The position numbers and the translations under genes are program-made. The notes under the pieces are model-generated. The model saw nothing but the letters and a program-made list of their open reading frames with translations. It searched no databases and had not been told where the DNA came from. Below, piece after piece: positions 8,872 through 18,034 of a stretch of DNA of 64,000 nt. Numbering within the stretch: the stretch's first letter is position 1; every line of letters begins with the position of its first letter. The DNA is from Verrucomicrobiaceae bacterium UBA7681 (GTDB taxonomy: Bacteria; Verrucomicrobiota; Verrucomicrobiia; Verrucomicrobiales; Verrucomicrobiaceae), in the NCBI GenBank assembly GCA_002482965.1, contig DLGZ01000048.1:331063-395062 (forward strand), written 5' to 3'.

Positions 8872-10209
8872 TCAGGACAGTTCTTTGATCGACTGGAATT
8901 CGTTATCGACCAGGTAATGGGGACGACCGGAGAAGTCAGAGACCGTGCTGGTGTGCGGATTGATGCCCAGATTGTTGTAGAGCGTGGCGAAGATCTCCTG
9001 GAAATGCACGGGACGGTCCGTGGCCTCGCCTCCAAGGCGGTCCGTGGCACCGATGACCTGCCCATTCTGCATGCCACCACCCGCGAGCAGCGCGCAAGAA
9101 ACATTGGGCCAGTGATCACGGCCGCCTTTGTCATTGACGCGCGGCGTGCGCCCGAATTCACCCCAGGCCAGCACAGTCACATCCTTGTCCATGCCGCGAT
9201 CATGCAAGTCTTGCACGAGAGCGCTGATCGCCTGATCAAAGTCGGGCAGGTTTTCCTGGGCGTTTTTGAAGTTCTGCCCGTGCCAGTCCCAGAAGCTGTA
9301 GCTGAGGGTCACCACGCGCACGCCGGCTTCGACCAGACGGCGAGCGAGGAGGAATTGCTCATTGAGCCGCGGCGCGGCATCGCCTTGGATCTTCTCAGTG
9401 CCTTTGCCGTAACGCTCGCGGACCTTGTGAGACTCTTTGGAAAGGTCGAGCGCATCGACAAGCTGCGATGAGGTCAGAATGCCGTAGGCCTGCTGCCGGA
9501 AGACATCGATACCCGCCATCGTGCCCGAGGCATCTGTCTCGCGGCGAAAGGTGTCGAAGGCGGAGAGCAGGCCGCGACGATCCCCCAAGCGATCCAAGGT
9601 CACACCGTTGAGCGACATGTCCTCTTTACCGCGCTCCAAGGGCATGAAGGGGGCATGCGCGACCCCAAGGAAACTCGGGCGCCCCTGATTGTAGGGCGTG
9701 TGCTTCATCTGCTGCGAAAGATTCACGTAGCCGGGCACGGTCGGAGCCCCACCTTTAAGCTTTGACACCACGCTGCCGATCTCCGGCCAGCCGCCCGGAG
9801 GCGCATTGTTGCTCAGGCGGCCAGTGACGCATTGAAAGCTTTCATGCCGGTCCTTGGCCCCCACGACACTGCGAATGAAGGTGAGCTTATCCGCCATCTT
9901 CGCCATGCGCGGCAGGTGCTCGCTGATCTGGATGCCAGAGACATTGGTACCGATGGGCTTGAACGGACCACGCACCTCCGAAGGTGCGTTCATTTTCAGG
10001 TCATACATGTCCTGATGCGGGGGACCGCCTGGCAGATAAACCAAGATAAGTGCCTTCTGTGATTTCCCGCGTCCAAGCTCCGACTCTGCGCGCAGGAGCC
10101 CCGGCAGGTTCAGTCCGCCCAGTCCCAATCCGCCGATGCGCAGGAAAGAGCGACGCGAAAGACCATCACAGCAGCGGCCGGAGGATCGGTGAGAGAAGAG
10201 AGAGAGCAT
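8872..10209 (-). CDS. DUF1501 protein of a divergent subgroup, TAT-exported
   Basis: A 445-residue protein with TAT motif SRRSFLRIGG (arginines 19-20). It keeps the DUF1501 skeleton but in altered form: LVYLPGGPPHQDMYDLK instead of the GGPSHxDxFDPKP version, SFWDWHGQNF, AWGEFGRTPRVND, GGRDHWPNVSCALLAGGG, and a C-terminus reading QEIFATLYNNLGI with a short SGRPHYLV tail. This matches a second DUF1501 subgroup common in planctomycetes and verrucomicrobia. It follows the 708-residue PSD1 gene by 45 bp, so it is probably that protein's partner. The pattern-level assignment is firm; the biochemical role is not known. Confidence 0.87.
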   Translation of the reverse strand: MLSLFSHRSSGRCCDGLSRRSFLRIGGLGLGGLNLPGLLRAESELGRGKSQKALILVYLPGGPPHQDMYDLKMNAPSEVRGPFKPIGTNVSGIQISEHLPRMAKMADKLTFIRSVVGAKDRHESFQCVTGRLSNNAPPGGWPEIGSVVSKLKGGAPTVPGYVNLSQQMKHTPYNQGRPSFLGVAHAPFMPLERGKEDMSLNGVTLDRLGDRRGLLSAFDTFRRETDASGTMAGIDVFRQQAYGILTSSQLVDALDLSKESHKVRERYGKGTEKIQGDAAPRLNEQFLLARRLVEAGVRVVTLSYSFWDWHGQNFKNAQENLPDFDQAISALVQDLHDRGMDKDVTVLAWGEFGRTPRVNDKGGRDHWPNVSCALLAGGGMQNGQVIGATDRLGGEATDRPVHFQEIFATLYNNLGINPHTSTVSDFSGRPHYLVDNEFQSIKELS

Positions 10210-10254
10210 GGGGGTCTAAACGGCAGCAGGGCAGAAGGTGTTGCGGGATCGAGG

Positions 10255-12381
10255 CTATTCGCGATTGATGAACTCATCCAGGTTCATAAGCACCCGCGCG
10301 ACAGCGACGAGTGTGGCGGCTTCGATTTGATCCGGCCTGGCGATGGATGAGGTGATGTTGCCGAGGACCTGCAATGCCTTTGCACCCTCCTTTTCGACAC
10401 GGGCTTTCTGTTCGCTGTGAAAGACCGCAAGACGCTGCAGCTCTTCCTTGCGCGGCGGCCGATTGAGCGTCAGCGCAAACAGAAGTCGCAAGCGTTTGGC
10501 AACCTCAGGAGGAGATTCGTGCATCGCACGTAAAGTGAGCGCCTGCGCGGCTTCGACAAAAACGCTGTCGTTCATCATGGCGAGAGCCTGGAGGGGCGTG
10601 TTGCTACGTTCCCGACGCACACAGGCGTCAGCGGCATCGGGTGAATCGAAGGTGGTGAGCGTGGGATACAGCACGCTGCGCAGGGTGATGATATAAAGGC
10701 TGCGGCGGTAGATTTCATCACCTGGGCTGGCCTTCCAGTTTGAAGAGCGTCCCACATCAAACACGTCCTCCGGCAGTGGCGGACGAAAGCTGGGGCCGCC
10801 GATGGTTCGCTTTAGCAAGCCGCTGATAGCGAGCGCGGAGTCGCGCAAGATTTCGGCATCAAGACGGATGCGATTCTGGCGGGCGAGGAGGCAGTTCAGC
10901 GGGTCGAGTTCAACGATGTCTTCACGGTGCGCTGAGGACTGACGGTAGGTCGCGCTCATCACGATGAGCTTGATGAGATGCTTGCGGCTCCAGCCATTGC
11001 GCATGAACTCAGAGGCCAGCCAGTCGAGCAGTTCGGGATGCGAGGGCGACTCACCGGCGGTGCCGAAGTCATCCGGCGTGCGCACCAGACCAAAGCCGAG
11101 GAGCTTGCTCCAGATGTGATTCACCGCGACGCGGCTGGTGAGCGGATGCTGCGGCGAGACAAGCCACCGCGCGAGATCGAGGCGGTTGGGCTCCGGCTGC
11201 ACGGGCTTGGTCATCGGCGGCAGCGCAGACAGGCTGGCGGGAATGACATCGGGACCGCGCCGTGTGTAATCGCCCGCCATGTGTACATAGGTCTGGCGGC
11301 GATCCTTGCTCACTTCTGCCAGCGTCTGTGCTTTGTTCTTCGAATCACTCCGATCCTCGGTGTTGTCGAAGAATGCGTAGAAGCTGTAGAAATCGCGGAT
11401 GGTGATGGGATCGTATTTGTGCGTGTGGCACTGCGCGCAACCGATGGTGAGTCCCATCCAGACACGCCCGGTGGTGTTGACGCGATCGACGATGTTTTGA
11501 TAACGCGCCTCTTCCTTGTCCACGCCAGCCTCGGTGTTGAGTGCTGCATTGCGATGGAAGCCGGTGGCGGTGAGTTCTTCAAGCGCGGGATCCGGCAGCA
11601 AGTCGCCAGCGATTTGCTGGACGGTGAACTGATCATACGCGAGGTCTGTATTGAAGGCATGGATGACCCAGTCACGATACAGGTAGGCGTTGGGGCGAAG
11701 TCCATCGCCGAGAAAGCCGTTTGAATCTGCGTAACGCGCCATGTCCAGCCAGTGCCGTGCCCAGCGCTCGCCGAAATTCGGTGAAGCGAGCAGGCGATCC
11801 ACGATCTGCTCGTAGGTTTGGTCTGACCAGTTGGTTAATACGGCGAGATCGGCGGGCACTGGCGGCAGGCCGGTGAGATCGAGATAAACACGACGAATCA
11901 GTGCGATAGGATCGGCTGCAAGCGCGGGCTTGAGGCCGTGAGTGCGGAGTTTGGCCTCGATGAAGGCATCTATGGGGTTTTTGCTGTCCGACTTCGGCAC
12001 GGCAGGATGCTTGATCGGTTCAAAGGCCCAGTGATTTTGATATTCGGCACCTTCGGCGATCCAGCGGCGGAAAAGATTGCGCTCGGCTTTGGTGAGCTGC
12101 TTCGGTGACGAAGGCGGCGGCATCACATCAGAGGGATCGGTGTGAGTGATGCGTTTCCACAGTTCACTGGCCTCGGGTTTGCCGGGCTTGATGGCTGCCT
12201 TCACGGCCTCGGCACGTACATCGAGCCGCAGATCAGCCTCGCGCTTGTCTTCATCCGGTCCATGGCAGGCGAAGCACTTCGCGGCGAGAATGGGACGAAT
12301 GTCGCGATTGAACTCCACGCGCCCTTCGGCAGCGAGAGCGCTACATGAAGCGATGAACGTGAATGGAATAACGAGGCGCAT
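10255..12381 (-). CDS. PSD1-type multidomain cytochrome (PSCyt1-DUF1549-DUF1553), exported
   Basis: A 708-residue protein with a Sec signal peptide (MRLVIPFTFIASCSALAAE). Its N-terminal cytochrome has CFACH at residues 36-40. DUF1549 follows (DAFIEAKLRTHGLKP, LDLTGLPPVP, FGERWARHWLDMARYADSNG, a second haem-like CAQCH), then DUF1553 (SRVAVNHIWSKLLGFGLVRT, SHPELLDWLA, VMSATYRQSS, RSNTPLQALAMMNDSVF). It lacks the long helical insert between DUF1549 and DUF1553 present in three of its paralogues, which explains its shorter length. It lies 3 bp after the PhoD-like gene and 45 bp before the divergent DUF1501. The cytochrome motifs imply covalent c-type haem in the periplasm; electron donors and acceptors are unknown. 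Confidence 0.9.
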   Translation of the reverse strand: MRLVIPFTFIASCSALAAEGRVEFNRDIRPILAAKCFACHGPDEDKREADLRLDVRAEAVKAAIKPGKPEASELWKRITHTDPSDVMPPPSSPKQLTKAERNLFRRWIAEGAEYQNHWAFEPIKHPAVPKSDSKNPIDAFIEAKLRTHGLKPALAADPIALIRRVYLDLTGLPPVPADLAVLTNWSDQTYEQIVDRLLASPNFGERWARHWLDMARYADSNGFLGDGLRPNAYLYRDWVIHAFNTDLAYDQFTVQQIAGDLLPDPALEELTATGFHRNAALNTEAGVDKEEARYQNIVDRVNTTGRVWMGLTIGCAQCHTHKYDPITIRDFYSFYAFFDNTEDRSDSKNKAQTLAEVSKDRRQTYVHMAGDYTRRGPDVIPASLSALPPMTKPVQPEPNRLDLARWLVSPQHPLTSRVAVNHIWSKLLGFGLVRTPDDFGTAGESPSHPELLDWLASEFMRNGWSRKHLIKLIVMSATYRQSSAHREDIVELDPLNCLLARQNRIRLDAEILRDSALAISGLLKRTIGGPSFRPPLPEDVFDVGRSSNWKASPGDEIYRRSLYIITLRSVLYPTLTTFDSPDAADACVRRERSNTPLQALAMMNDSVFVEAAQALTLRAMHESPPEVAKRLRLLFALTLNRPPRKEELQRLAVFHSEQKARVEKEGAKALQVLGNITSSIARPDQIEAATLVAVARVLMNLDEFINRE

Positions 12382-12384
12382 GCG

Positions 12385-13422
12385 CTAGCTGATTTGTAAT
12401 TCGCGAAATGGAAGGGTCTGCTCGATCTTCGTCCCGCCGTCTGCACCAATGACTTTTACTGCAATCGTGGCAGCGGCCCAGTCAATGCGCAGATGGCCGA
12501 CGTTCGGCAGGTGATAGGTGGTGGGCACGCAACGATTCTTGTTCGGCGTGGGGGTGCCGCGTGGATGCTTCTGCGTCATCGAACTGGTGGTGAAATCGAA
12601 CACGCCGTTGTTCGAGAATTCGCACCAGTGCCGGTCGCCACTCAAAATCACCGCTGTCTGCCCCTGGAGGAGTTTCAGCAGCTGCTGCTGCTCGTGCGGC
12701 ATGTTGGCCCAGCATTCACCGCCATGCACTTCCGGGGCAAACTGGATGCTGGAAACGATGAGGCGCAGTTCCGCAGGCTGCTGCAGCACTTGCTCAAACC
12801 AGCGCCACTGCGCCGCGCCGAGCATGGTGGCGGCGGTGTCATCCGTGGATACGTAAGCACCGCCGAGCATGGCCTTGTCCTTTGGCACCTTCTTGAGCGC
12901 GCTGCGAAAGTAGCGGGTGTCCAGCATGACCACCTGCACGCGACGACCGACCGTGCCGAAGGTCTGCGCGTGATACACGCCCTCCTGCTGACGGCGTGGC
13001 GATGTGGCAGGTTCGTCGAGCCAGTTCCAGAACTCGACCTGCGCTTCCTTTTTGTGCGGATAGCTCCCGCCGCCGTCGTTTTCGCCAAAGTCGTGATCGT
13101 CCCACGTGGCGAGAATGGGTTTGTTTTGCAGCCCTAGAAAAAACCGGCTGTTTTTGAGCAGCGCGTACTTTTCCTGCATCATCGGGATGCCGCCTTTGTC
13201 GGCATAGATGTTGTCTCCCATGAAGATGAACAAATCGCGCGGCAGCGTAAGCGTACGGTCGAGCATCGGGTGATCATGCGTGTCGAGGCAGGAACCAAAG
13301 ATGATGTCCTGCAACGCTGGCTCCTCGGCGGCATGTGCAGCGAGCAAACCGATGGCGGGAAGACCCGCGAGAAAGCGACGGCGGCTCCTGAGCCTGGGCA
13401 TGGAAGATTGCGATGGGTTCAT
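12385..13422 (-). CDS. PhoD-like alkaline phosphatase-family protein, TAT-exported
   Basis: A 345-residue metallophosphatase. A TAT leader (RSRRRFLAGL, arginines 14-16) is followed by metal-site motifs of the PhoD type: GSCLDTHDHP near residue 43, FIFMGDNIYADKG, ATWDDHDFGENDGG, MLDTRYFR and VILSGDRHWCEF. PhoD enzymes are exported phosphodiesterase/phosphatases using Fe and Ca. Related proteins of this short type may act on other phosphoesters. The ATG overlaps the stop of the upstream Gfo/Idh gene in an ATGA, so the two are translationally coupled. It could release phosphate from decorated glycans or lipids; this role is inferred from context only. Confidence 0.85.
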   Translation of the reverse strand: MNPSQSSMPRLRSRRRFLAGLPAIGLLAAHAAEEPALQDIIFGSCLDTHDHPMLDRTLTLPRDLFIFMGDNIYADKGGIPMMQEKYALLKNSRFFLGLQNKPILATWDDHDFGENDGGGSYPHKKEAQVEFWNWLDEPATSPRRQQEGVYHAQTFGTVGRRVQVVMLDTRYFRSALKKVPKDKAMLGGAYVSTDDTAATMLGAAQWRWFEQVLQQPAELRLIVSSIQFAPEVHGGECWANMPHEQQQLLKLLQGQTAVILSGDRHWCEFSNNGVFDFTTSSMTQKHPRGTPTPNKNRCVPTTYHLPNVGHLRIDWAAATIAVKVIGADGGTKIEQTLPFRELQIS

Positions 13423-14426
13423 GGCACAAGTTTCGCCGCTTCTTCTTTCGCCTTCGCCAGCACGTCAGCCACCGCGACGGGTTTGCCACCCTGGCGCAGG
13501 CTTTCGTCAGCAGCTTCCATGAAGGTGAATATTTCGATCGTCTCGGCTTCGCTCACTGGAGGTTCACCGGTGCGGAAAAATTTGCCAATCTGGCGGCACA
13601 ACGCCTCATAACTGATGATTTTGGCCCCCTGGCGCACGCCTTTGCTGCCATACACCATGGCACCGAATTCGGACTTTCCCTTCACAATGCCGCGATAGGT
13701 GCCAATCCTCCCATCCTTCCAAACGCCAGTGACTTGGTCGGTGATGGGGCCTTTGCTGCGTGAAACGGTTTCGCAGCCAGTGCCCATGAGTGCGAAGAGA
13801 GATTCGATGCCGTGAATGGCGTAGAAAAACAAGTCCGGCGTGCCGCTCTGATATGAACACGGCCCCCAGGTCGTGACGCCGAGGATGTCGCCAATTTCCT
13901 CGTTGCCTTTCAGGGCGAGGAGGTCGGCCCCGAAACGTGAGGATGAACTCGACCAAGTCTTTACGTGATGCTTCTTCGCGAGCTCAAAAAGAGCGATGGC
14001 CTCAGGAAGGGTTCCTGCAATGGGTTTGTCGATATAGACGAGCTTGCCCGATTGGAAGACCTCACGCGCCTCTTTCAAATGGATGCGGCCATCGACACTC
14101 TCAATCAGCACGACATCGACCTTTTCGAGCAGTTTCGAGATGGAATCCACAATCTCCACGCCCATACCACGCACCTGCTCGGTGAATTTCGCCACGCGGT
14201 CCTTGCTGGCTGGCATGTCGGTGCCACCGGGATACCCTGCCACCACCTTGATGCCTGCGAGATCACCATCAGCCTTCGGATTGTTGAAGAGCTTCGTGAA
14301 TGCGGGCACATGTGACGTATCGAGGCCGATGATGCCGGCACGAAGTGGCTTGAGCGTGTCTTGGGAGAATGCGGAGCCTGCAAGGTTGAGGAAAAGAGCC
14401 GCAACGAGAGGAAGAACGTGTTTCAT
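13419..14426 (-). CDS. Gfo/Idh/MocA-family oxidoreductase with a Sec signal peptide
   Basis: A 335-residue protein with a signal peptide (MKHVLPLVAALFLNLAGSAFS) followed by a Rossmann-type domain. The dinucleotide loop reads RAGIIGLDTSHV, not the usual GxGxxG. The family EKP motif appears as YIDKPIAGT near residue 130, and the C-terminal half is typical alpha/beta. Gfo/Idh enzymes normally use NAD(P) in the cytoplasm on sugars and polyols. Export here means either a tightly bound cofactor, as in glucose-fructose oxidoreductase, or a non-catalytic binding role; the altered glycine loop favours caution. It is coupled to the PhoD-like gene by ATGA and lies 37 bp after the propeller gene. Confidence 0.82.
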   Translation of the reverse strand: MKHVLPLVAALFLNLAGSAFSQDTLKPLRAGIIGLDTSHVPAFTKLFNNPKADGDLAGIKVVAGYPGGTDMPASKDRVAKFTEQVRGMGVEIVDSISKLLEKVDVVLIESVDGRIHLKEAREVFQSGKLVYIDKPIAGTLPEAIALFELAKKHHVKTWSSSSSRFGADLLALKGNEEIGDILGVTTWGPCSYQSGTPDLFFYAIHGIESLFALMGTGCETVSRSKGPITDQVTGVWKDGRIGTYRGIVKGKSEFGAMVYGSKGVRQGAKIISYEALCRQIGKFFRTGEPPVSEAETIEIFTFMEAADESLRQGGKPVAVADVLAKAKEEAAKLVP

Positions 14427-14463
14427 AATGGCTTACACCTACGCTTTGAAGTCTTGATGTTGA

Positions 14464-15708
14464 TCAAGTCAGCAGCCCCTGAATGTCGATCAGGTGCAGT
14501 TGCCTTCCTTGATCTCCATGCGGAGCGTCGATGCAGACCCAGCGCTCGTCGCGGCTGGAGCGCGGGTGATTGTCCACACGCCATTCGCCGGTGTATTCAC
14601 GAGATGAATGGAACTCGCCAAGGTCGATGCGTTTTTTTGTCGCGATATGATACAAATGCGGTGTCTGGATGCGGCGCACGCCTTTGACATAAGTGTCATT
14701 CAGAATCCACTCGTTGTGATGCAGGTAGGTCAGGTGGCCTCCACTATCGAGTACGCCATGGCCAATCTCCTCGAGGATGCCGCTGTCCTTGTCTTCAAAG
14801 AGGAAGTCGCCCCATTCCTTGTTGCCGAGCCAGTTCTTGGCCTGTGAGAGAATGTGCGTGGCATCGCGCCAGATGAAGTGTGAAGCGTAGCCATTGGGAA
14901 TGACGATGCGGAGATCGCTGCCGTCCATGTTTGCCGTGATCAAGCGTGTCAGATGGCCGCCTTTCGGCTGCGTCCAGCGATGCAGCATGATGAAGCGTTT
15001 GCCATCAGGACTGACGAGAAGATGGTAGGCGTGATGTTTGGAGTCGGGATGATTTTCCATCACCACGCCGGTCTTGGCGAGCAACTCATGCGAAACGATG
15101 AGCTTCTCAGCGCCGGTTTCGAGATTCACGTGGGTAACACCGCTGCCTGCGGGGGCCATGTCATTAAAAAAGCGGTCCTTGATGCCCGCGTAGCCATAGC
15201 CGGGCCGGCAGTCGGCCACGCGCGCGAAATCACAGCTCACGGCTTCTTTGCCATTTGGAGCCAGCGCGTAGATAGGGCTGGGCAGCGTCTGTTTCTCGCC
15301 GGTTTTGACATCAAGAATGCGACTGACGAAGCGGTCGTTCTCACGGTCGTTCCAGATTACCTTGGATTCGGTGCCTGGGATCCATTGCAGCATGCAGCCC
15401 TGCTGCCAGCACCAGGCACGTGACTTGCCGAGGGATATCCACTTGTCCTTCTCCTGCAGATCGACCATGCCGACCTCGATCTCATCGTCCGCAGTCGGAG
15501 AGCGATGTTCAAAGCTAACCTTGTTGCTGAGCACGAAGCGGTTGTCCGGAGAGAATTGGAGCTTGTCGTAGTAGCCGAACCAGTGGAACCCGGGGCCTTG
15601 GGTGATAACCCGCGTCGGCGGAAACTTCGGAGACTCCTGCCCGCGTGCGGCGAGTGATCCGAGAGCGAGCGTGGAGAGAAACTGACGGCGATTGGGAGAT
15701 GAAGTCAT
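14464..15708 (-). CDS. TAT-exported TolB/WD40-like beta-propeller, possibly related to oligogalacturonate lyases
   Basis: A 414-residue protein starting MTSSPNRRQFLSTLALGS (TAT arginines 7-8). The mature part has propeller-type segments: FHWFGYYDKLQFSPDNRFVL, DVKTGEKQTLPSPIYALAPNGK, HLLVSPDGKRFIMLHRW, ANMDGSDLRIV and SRDERWVCIDAPHG. This is the TolB/PD40 style also found in family 22 polysaccharide lyases, but I cannot confirm a lyase active site. An in-frame GTG at 15726, directly after the upstream stop, is an alternative start; the ATG at 15708 places the TAT motif at the usual distance and was chosen. It lies among carbohydrate-type genes, so an extracytoplasmic glycan role is likely. Confidence 0.75.
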   Translation of the reverse strand: MTSSPNRRQFLSTLALGSLAARGQESPKFPPTRVITQGPGFHWFGYYDKLQFSPDNRFVLSNKVSFEHRSPTADDEIEVGMVDLQEKDKWISLGKSRAWCWQQGCMLQWIPGTESKVIWNDRENDRFVSRILDVKTGEKQTLPSPIYALAPNGKEAVSCDFARVADCRPGYGYAGIKDRFFNDMAPAGSGVTHVNLETGAEKLIVSHELLAKTGVVMENHPDSKHHAYHLLVSPDGKRFIMLHRWTQPKGGHLTRLITANMDGSDLRIVIPNGYASHFIWRDATHILSQAKNWLGNKEWGDFLFEDKDSGILEEIGHGVLDSGGHLTYLHHNEWILNDTYVKGVRRIQTPHLYHIATKKRIDLGEFHSSREYTGEWRVDNHPRSSRDERWVCIDAPHGDQGRQLHLIDIQGLLT

Positions 15709-15726
15709 GGATGAAAAAATTGACAC

Positions 15727-16911
15727 TTATTGTTTGGTGGCCTTGTCGTCGAGTTCAGCCAGTTTGAAGCGAACGCTCACGACGTAGGCGGGTTCGCCTT
15801 CCGTCCAGTGACCGTAGGTGGTGGTGATGATGGTACCATCTGGCAGCACTTCGATGCCGGGGTAAGTGCAATCGGCACCCTTGGTGTTGTCCATGATGCG
15901 CACGCGGTACTGGCCATCGGTGCCATTGACGATGTCCTCGTATTTGCCCACCCAGCCGACCCAGTCGCCTTTGGTCGGGCTGACATGCGTCGTGTCACGA
16001 AAGCTGATAAACAAGCGGCCATCGGGTGTGTATTTGGCGACGTGGCGGTCCCCCGTCAGCGCGGCGGGCAGTTCCTTCGGCTCGCTCCAGCTCTGGCCTT
16101 CGTCGTTCGAGAAGATGACGAATGAATTGTATTTCCGTGAGTTCTCACGCAGCAGCACGGCGATCTGTTTTCCATCGGGCGAGCGCAATGCGCCCGGCTC
16201 GCACAGGTTTGCATCCGGCAGCATGGCGATGGGAGTGGGCGCGCCCCAGGTGAGACCGCCATCCTTGGAAAGCGTGGTGTAAACCCAGAAGCGCCATGCT
16301 TTGGCGGGACCACCCCGGATAAAGCGGCCGTCATCATGGAAGAATGCGAGGTAATGACCGGGTGTTTTCAAATCGATCACCGTGCCCATGGTGACGATGC
16401 CGCCGAAGTTGCCGATGGGTGCCAGCTCACTCCAGTTCGCACCATCATCCTCAGTGACGGCCATGCGAATGGGGTAGAGGCCGCTGAACATGATGATGCG
16501 TTTATTGCCGCTCGCATCGACCACCCGATGCAGCGTCGGCACCTCCACGGAGGTCTCCCACGACTTCGGCGTCGGCAGCCGCTCGCTCCAAGTCAGACCC
16601 GCATCGTTGCTGCGCTTGTAAACGATGGCTCCGCGTCCGTGGCCTTTCGGATATACGGTCAAAATCGTCTTGTTGTCTTCGAGCAGGAGCGTTGTCGGGT
16701 GGCCGAGATACTGGCCTTTCTCCTGATCGACGATGACCTGCCGCTCCTTTTCACCGCTGATATCGACGACGGGAATCGTGTAGCCCGGCGCGAGCTTCGT
16801 TTTGAGAATCTTCGGCGGTGTCAGGGTGACGTCCGTCTTTTGCAGCCCAGTTTGGGCCAAGGCAGCTGTGACAAACAGCGAGAAAAACGCGGCGATGAGT
16901 CGAAAATACAT
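15727..16911 (-). CDS. Sialidase-fold (BNR/Asp-box) exported protein
   Basis: A 394-residue protein with a Sec signal peptide (MYFRLIAAFFSLFVTAALA). Four Asp-box repeats are visible: SNDAGLTWSE, TEDDGANWSE, SKDGGLTWGA and SNDEGQSWSE. They mark a six-bladed sialidase-type propeller. Family members include exo-alpha-sialidases, but also non-hydrolytic and other glycoside-active proteins, and I cannot assign the catalytic arginine triad with certainty. The stop is next to the start region of the following propeller gene, and the beta-helix gene precedes it by 31 bp, so the three are probably co-transcribed. Likely periplasmic or secreted. Confidence 0.85.
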   Translation of the reverse strand: MYFRLIAAFFSLFVTAALAQTGLQKTDVTLTPPKILKTKLAPGYTIPVVDISGEKERQVIVDQEKGQYLGHPTTLLLEDNKTILTVYPKGHGRGAIVYKRSNDAGLTWSERLPTPKSWETSVEVPTLHRVVDASGNKRIIMFSGLYPIRMAVTEDDGANWSELAPIGNFGGIVTMGTVIDLKTPGHYLAFFHDDGRFIRGGPAKAWRFWVYTTLSKDGGLTWGAPTPIAMLPDANLCEPGALRSPDGKQIAVLLRENSRKYNSFVIFSNDEGQSWSEPKELPAALTGDRHVAKYTPDGRLFISFRDTTHVSPTKGDWVGWVGKYEDIVNGTDGQYRVRIMDNTKGADCTYPGIEVLPDGTIITTTYGHWTEGEPAYVVSVRFKLAELDDKATKQ

Positions 16912-16942
16912 GGACTAAATCAACGAACTCCGAATCACCCGC

Positions 16943-17995
16943 CTAGCACGGATCTGTGCCGTAAACGCCTTCAATTTCCACGGTGGGAAGCTTCGGCTTC
17001 GAAGCCGCCGGCTTGTCCTCGGCGAACCAACGGTTTTTCTCAAAACGGAAAGTTTCGGTCGCCGTCGCATCCCCGATATTGACCTCGATTTGGACCTGCG
17101 AGCGGCGAAAGCTGATACGGTTGTCCTTCACGAGCACATTTCGACACGGCACAAATCCTGGCTCACGAGTTTCCTGAAGAATGCGGAAGATCCATTTCGT
17201 GGGAAAGAGGATCGTGTTCCCACTGAACTCCGCTCCATCGACGCCAACAAATGCAGCAGCGCACGGACTGCCTTCAATGATGTTTCCGCGCACGATGAGA
17301 CGTGCAGCCTCGTATTTCGCCCCCTGAGGTCGAAAGTAGGCGAGGCCAGTGGAACCTCCGGCATTGACAGGGCGGTCACCGGCATTGTTGAAATGACATT
17401 TCTCGACGGTGACATCACTCGTTCCGCCTTTGAGCTGGATACCTGCTGAGGCTGTAAAACCTTCCTTGCCGATGAAGCGGCAGCCCGTGATTAAGGAGTG
17501 ATGGCAGCCGACAAAGTCGATCCCCTGCCCTCCCCATCCCGTTACGGTGCAGTCGCGGATCGTGAGATTGTCGAGACCGGAGCACTTGATGCCGTCGTGA
17601 TTGCCCTTCGGACCAATGTCACTGACTTCGATGTGATTGAGGGTGATTCCGGTCACTGGCGTATCAAGCTGGCCACCATCATCGAGATTGAGGCCATTCT
17701 CACTCTGGCCGCTGATTTTGAGATTGTTCAGTTTGAGATCATCACAGCGGCTGAACTGCCAGCCGGTCTTTCCACCTTTGAAGACTGGCGGATTCTTCTC
17801 ATCAAGGGCCTCAATCGTGAGCTTTTCGACACCAACGACCTGGTGACCGCCCGCATACTCGCCAGGGGCGATTTTCAGCGTCGTGCCAGACTTGAGATTG
17901 CGTAGCGCTGCACGGAGCGACTCCCCGTCACGCACGACAATATCTTCAGCAAAAGCAGTCGTGGCGAGCAGTAGAAGCAGAGCAAATCGGCACAT
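16943..17995 (-). CDS. Right-handed parallel beta-helix protein, exported
   Basis: A 350-residue protein with a short Sec signal peptide (MCRFALLLLLATTAFA). Repeating turns follow: IVVRDGESLRAALRNLKSGT, LKIAPGEYAGG, LTIEALDEKNPPVFKGG, LKLNNLKISGQSENGLNLDD, ITLNHIEVSDIG, LTIRDCTVTGWGGQGIDFVG and VTVEKCHFNN. This is the fold of polysaccharide lyases and glycoside hydrolases such as chondroitinase B-like and pectate-lyase-like proteins. The catalytic residues are not identifiable by eye, so no enzyme class is given. It precedes the sialidase-fold gene and follows a DUF1501 gene by 39 bp. A near-palindromic 16-mer sits in that short gap. Confidence 0.8.
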   Translation of the reverse strand: MCRFALLLLLATTAFAEDIVVRDGESLRAALRNLKSGTTLKIAPGEYAGGHQVVGVEKLTIEALDEKNPPVFKGGKTGWQFSRCDDLKLNNLKISGQSENGLNLDDGGQLDTPVTGITLNHIEVSDIGPKGNHDGIKCSGLDNLTIRDCTVTGWGGQGIDFVGCHHSLITGCRFIGKEGFTASAGIQLKGGTSDVTVEKCHFNNAGDRPVNAGGSTGLAYFRPQGAKYEAARLIVRGNIIEGSPCAAAFVGVDGAEFSGNTILFPTKWIFRILQETREPGFVPCRNVLVKDNRISFRRSQVQIEVNIGDATATETFRFEKNRWFAEDKPAASKPKLPTVEIEGVYGTDPC

Positions 17996-18015
17996 GATGT
18001 ATGGGTTAAAACGTC

Positions 18016-18031
18016 ATGCGTGATCAGTCAC
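18016..18031. promoter_or_regulatory. 16-bp inverted-repeat-like motif upstream of the beta-helix gene
   Basis: The sequence ATGCGTGATCAGTCAC contains GTGA-N4-TCAC and lies 21 bp before the beta-helix start codon, in the only gap of this stretch large enough for a regulatory site. A 14/16 match (ATGCGTGACCATTCAC) occurs at 51871-51886, in front of an exported LamG gene. Two copies are too few to rule out chance. Confidence 0.3.
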
Positions 18032-18034
18032 CTT

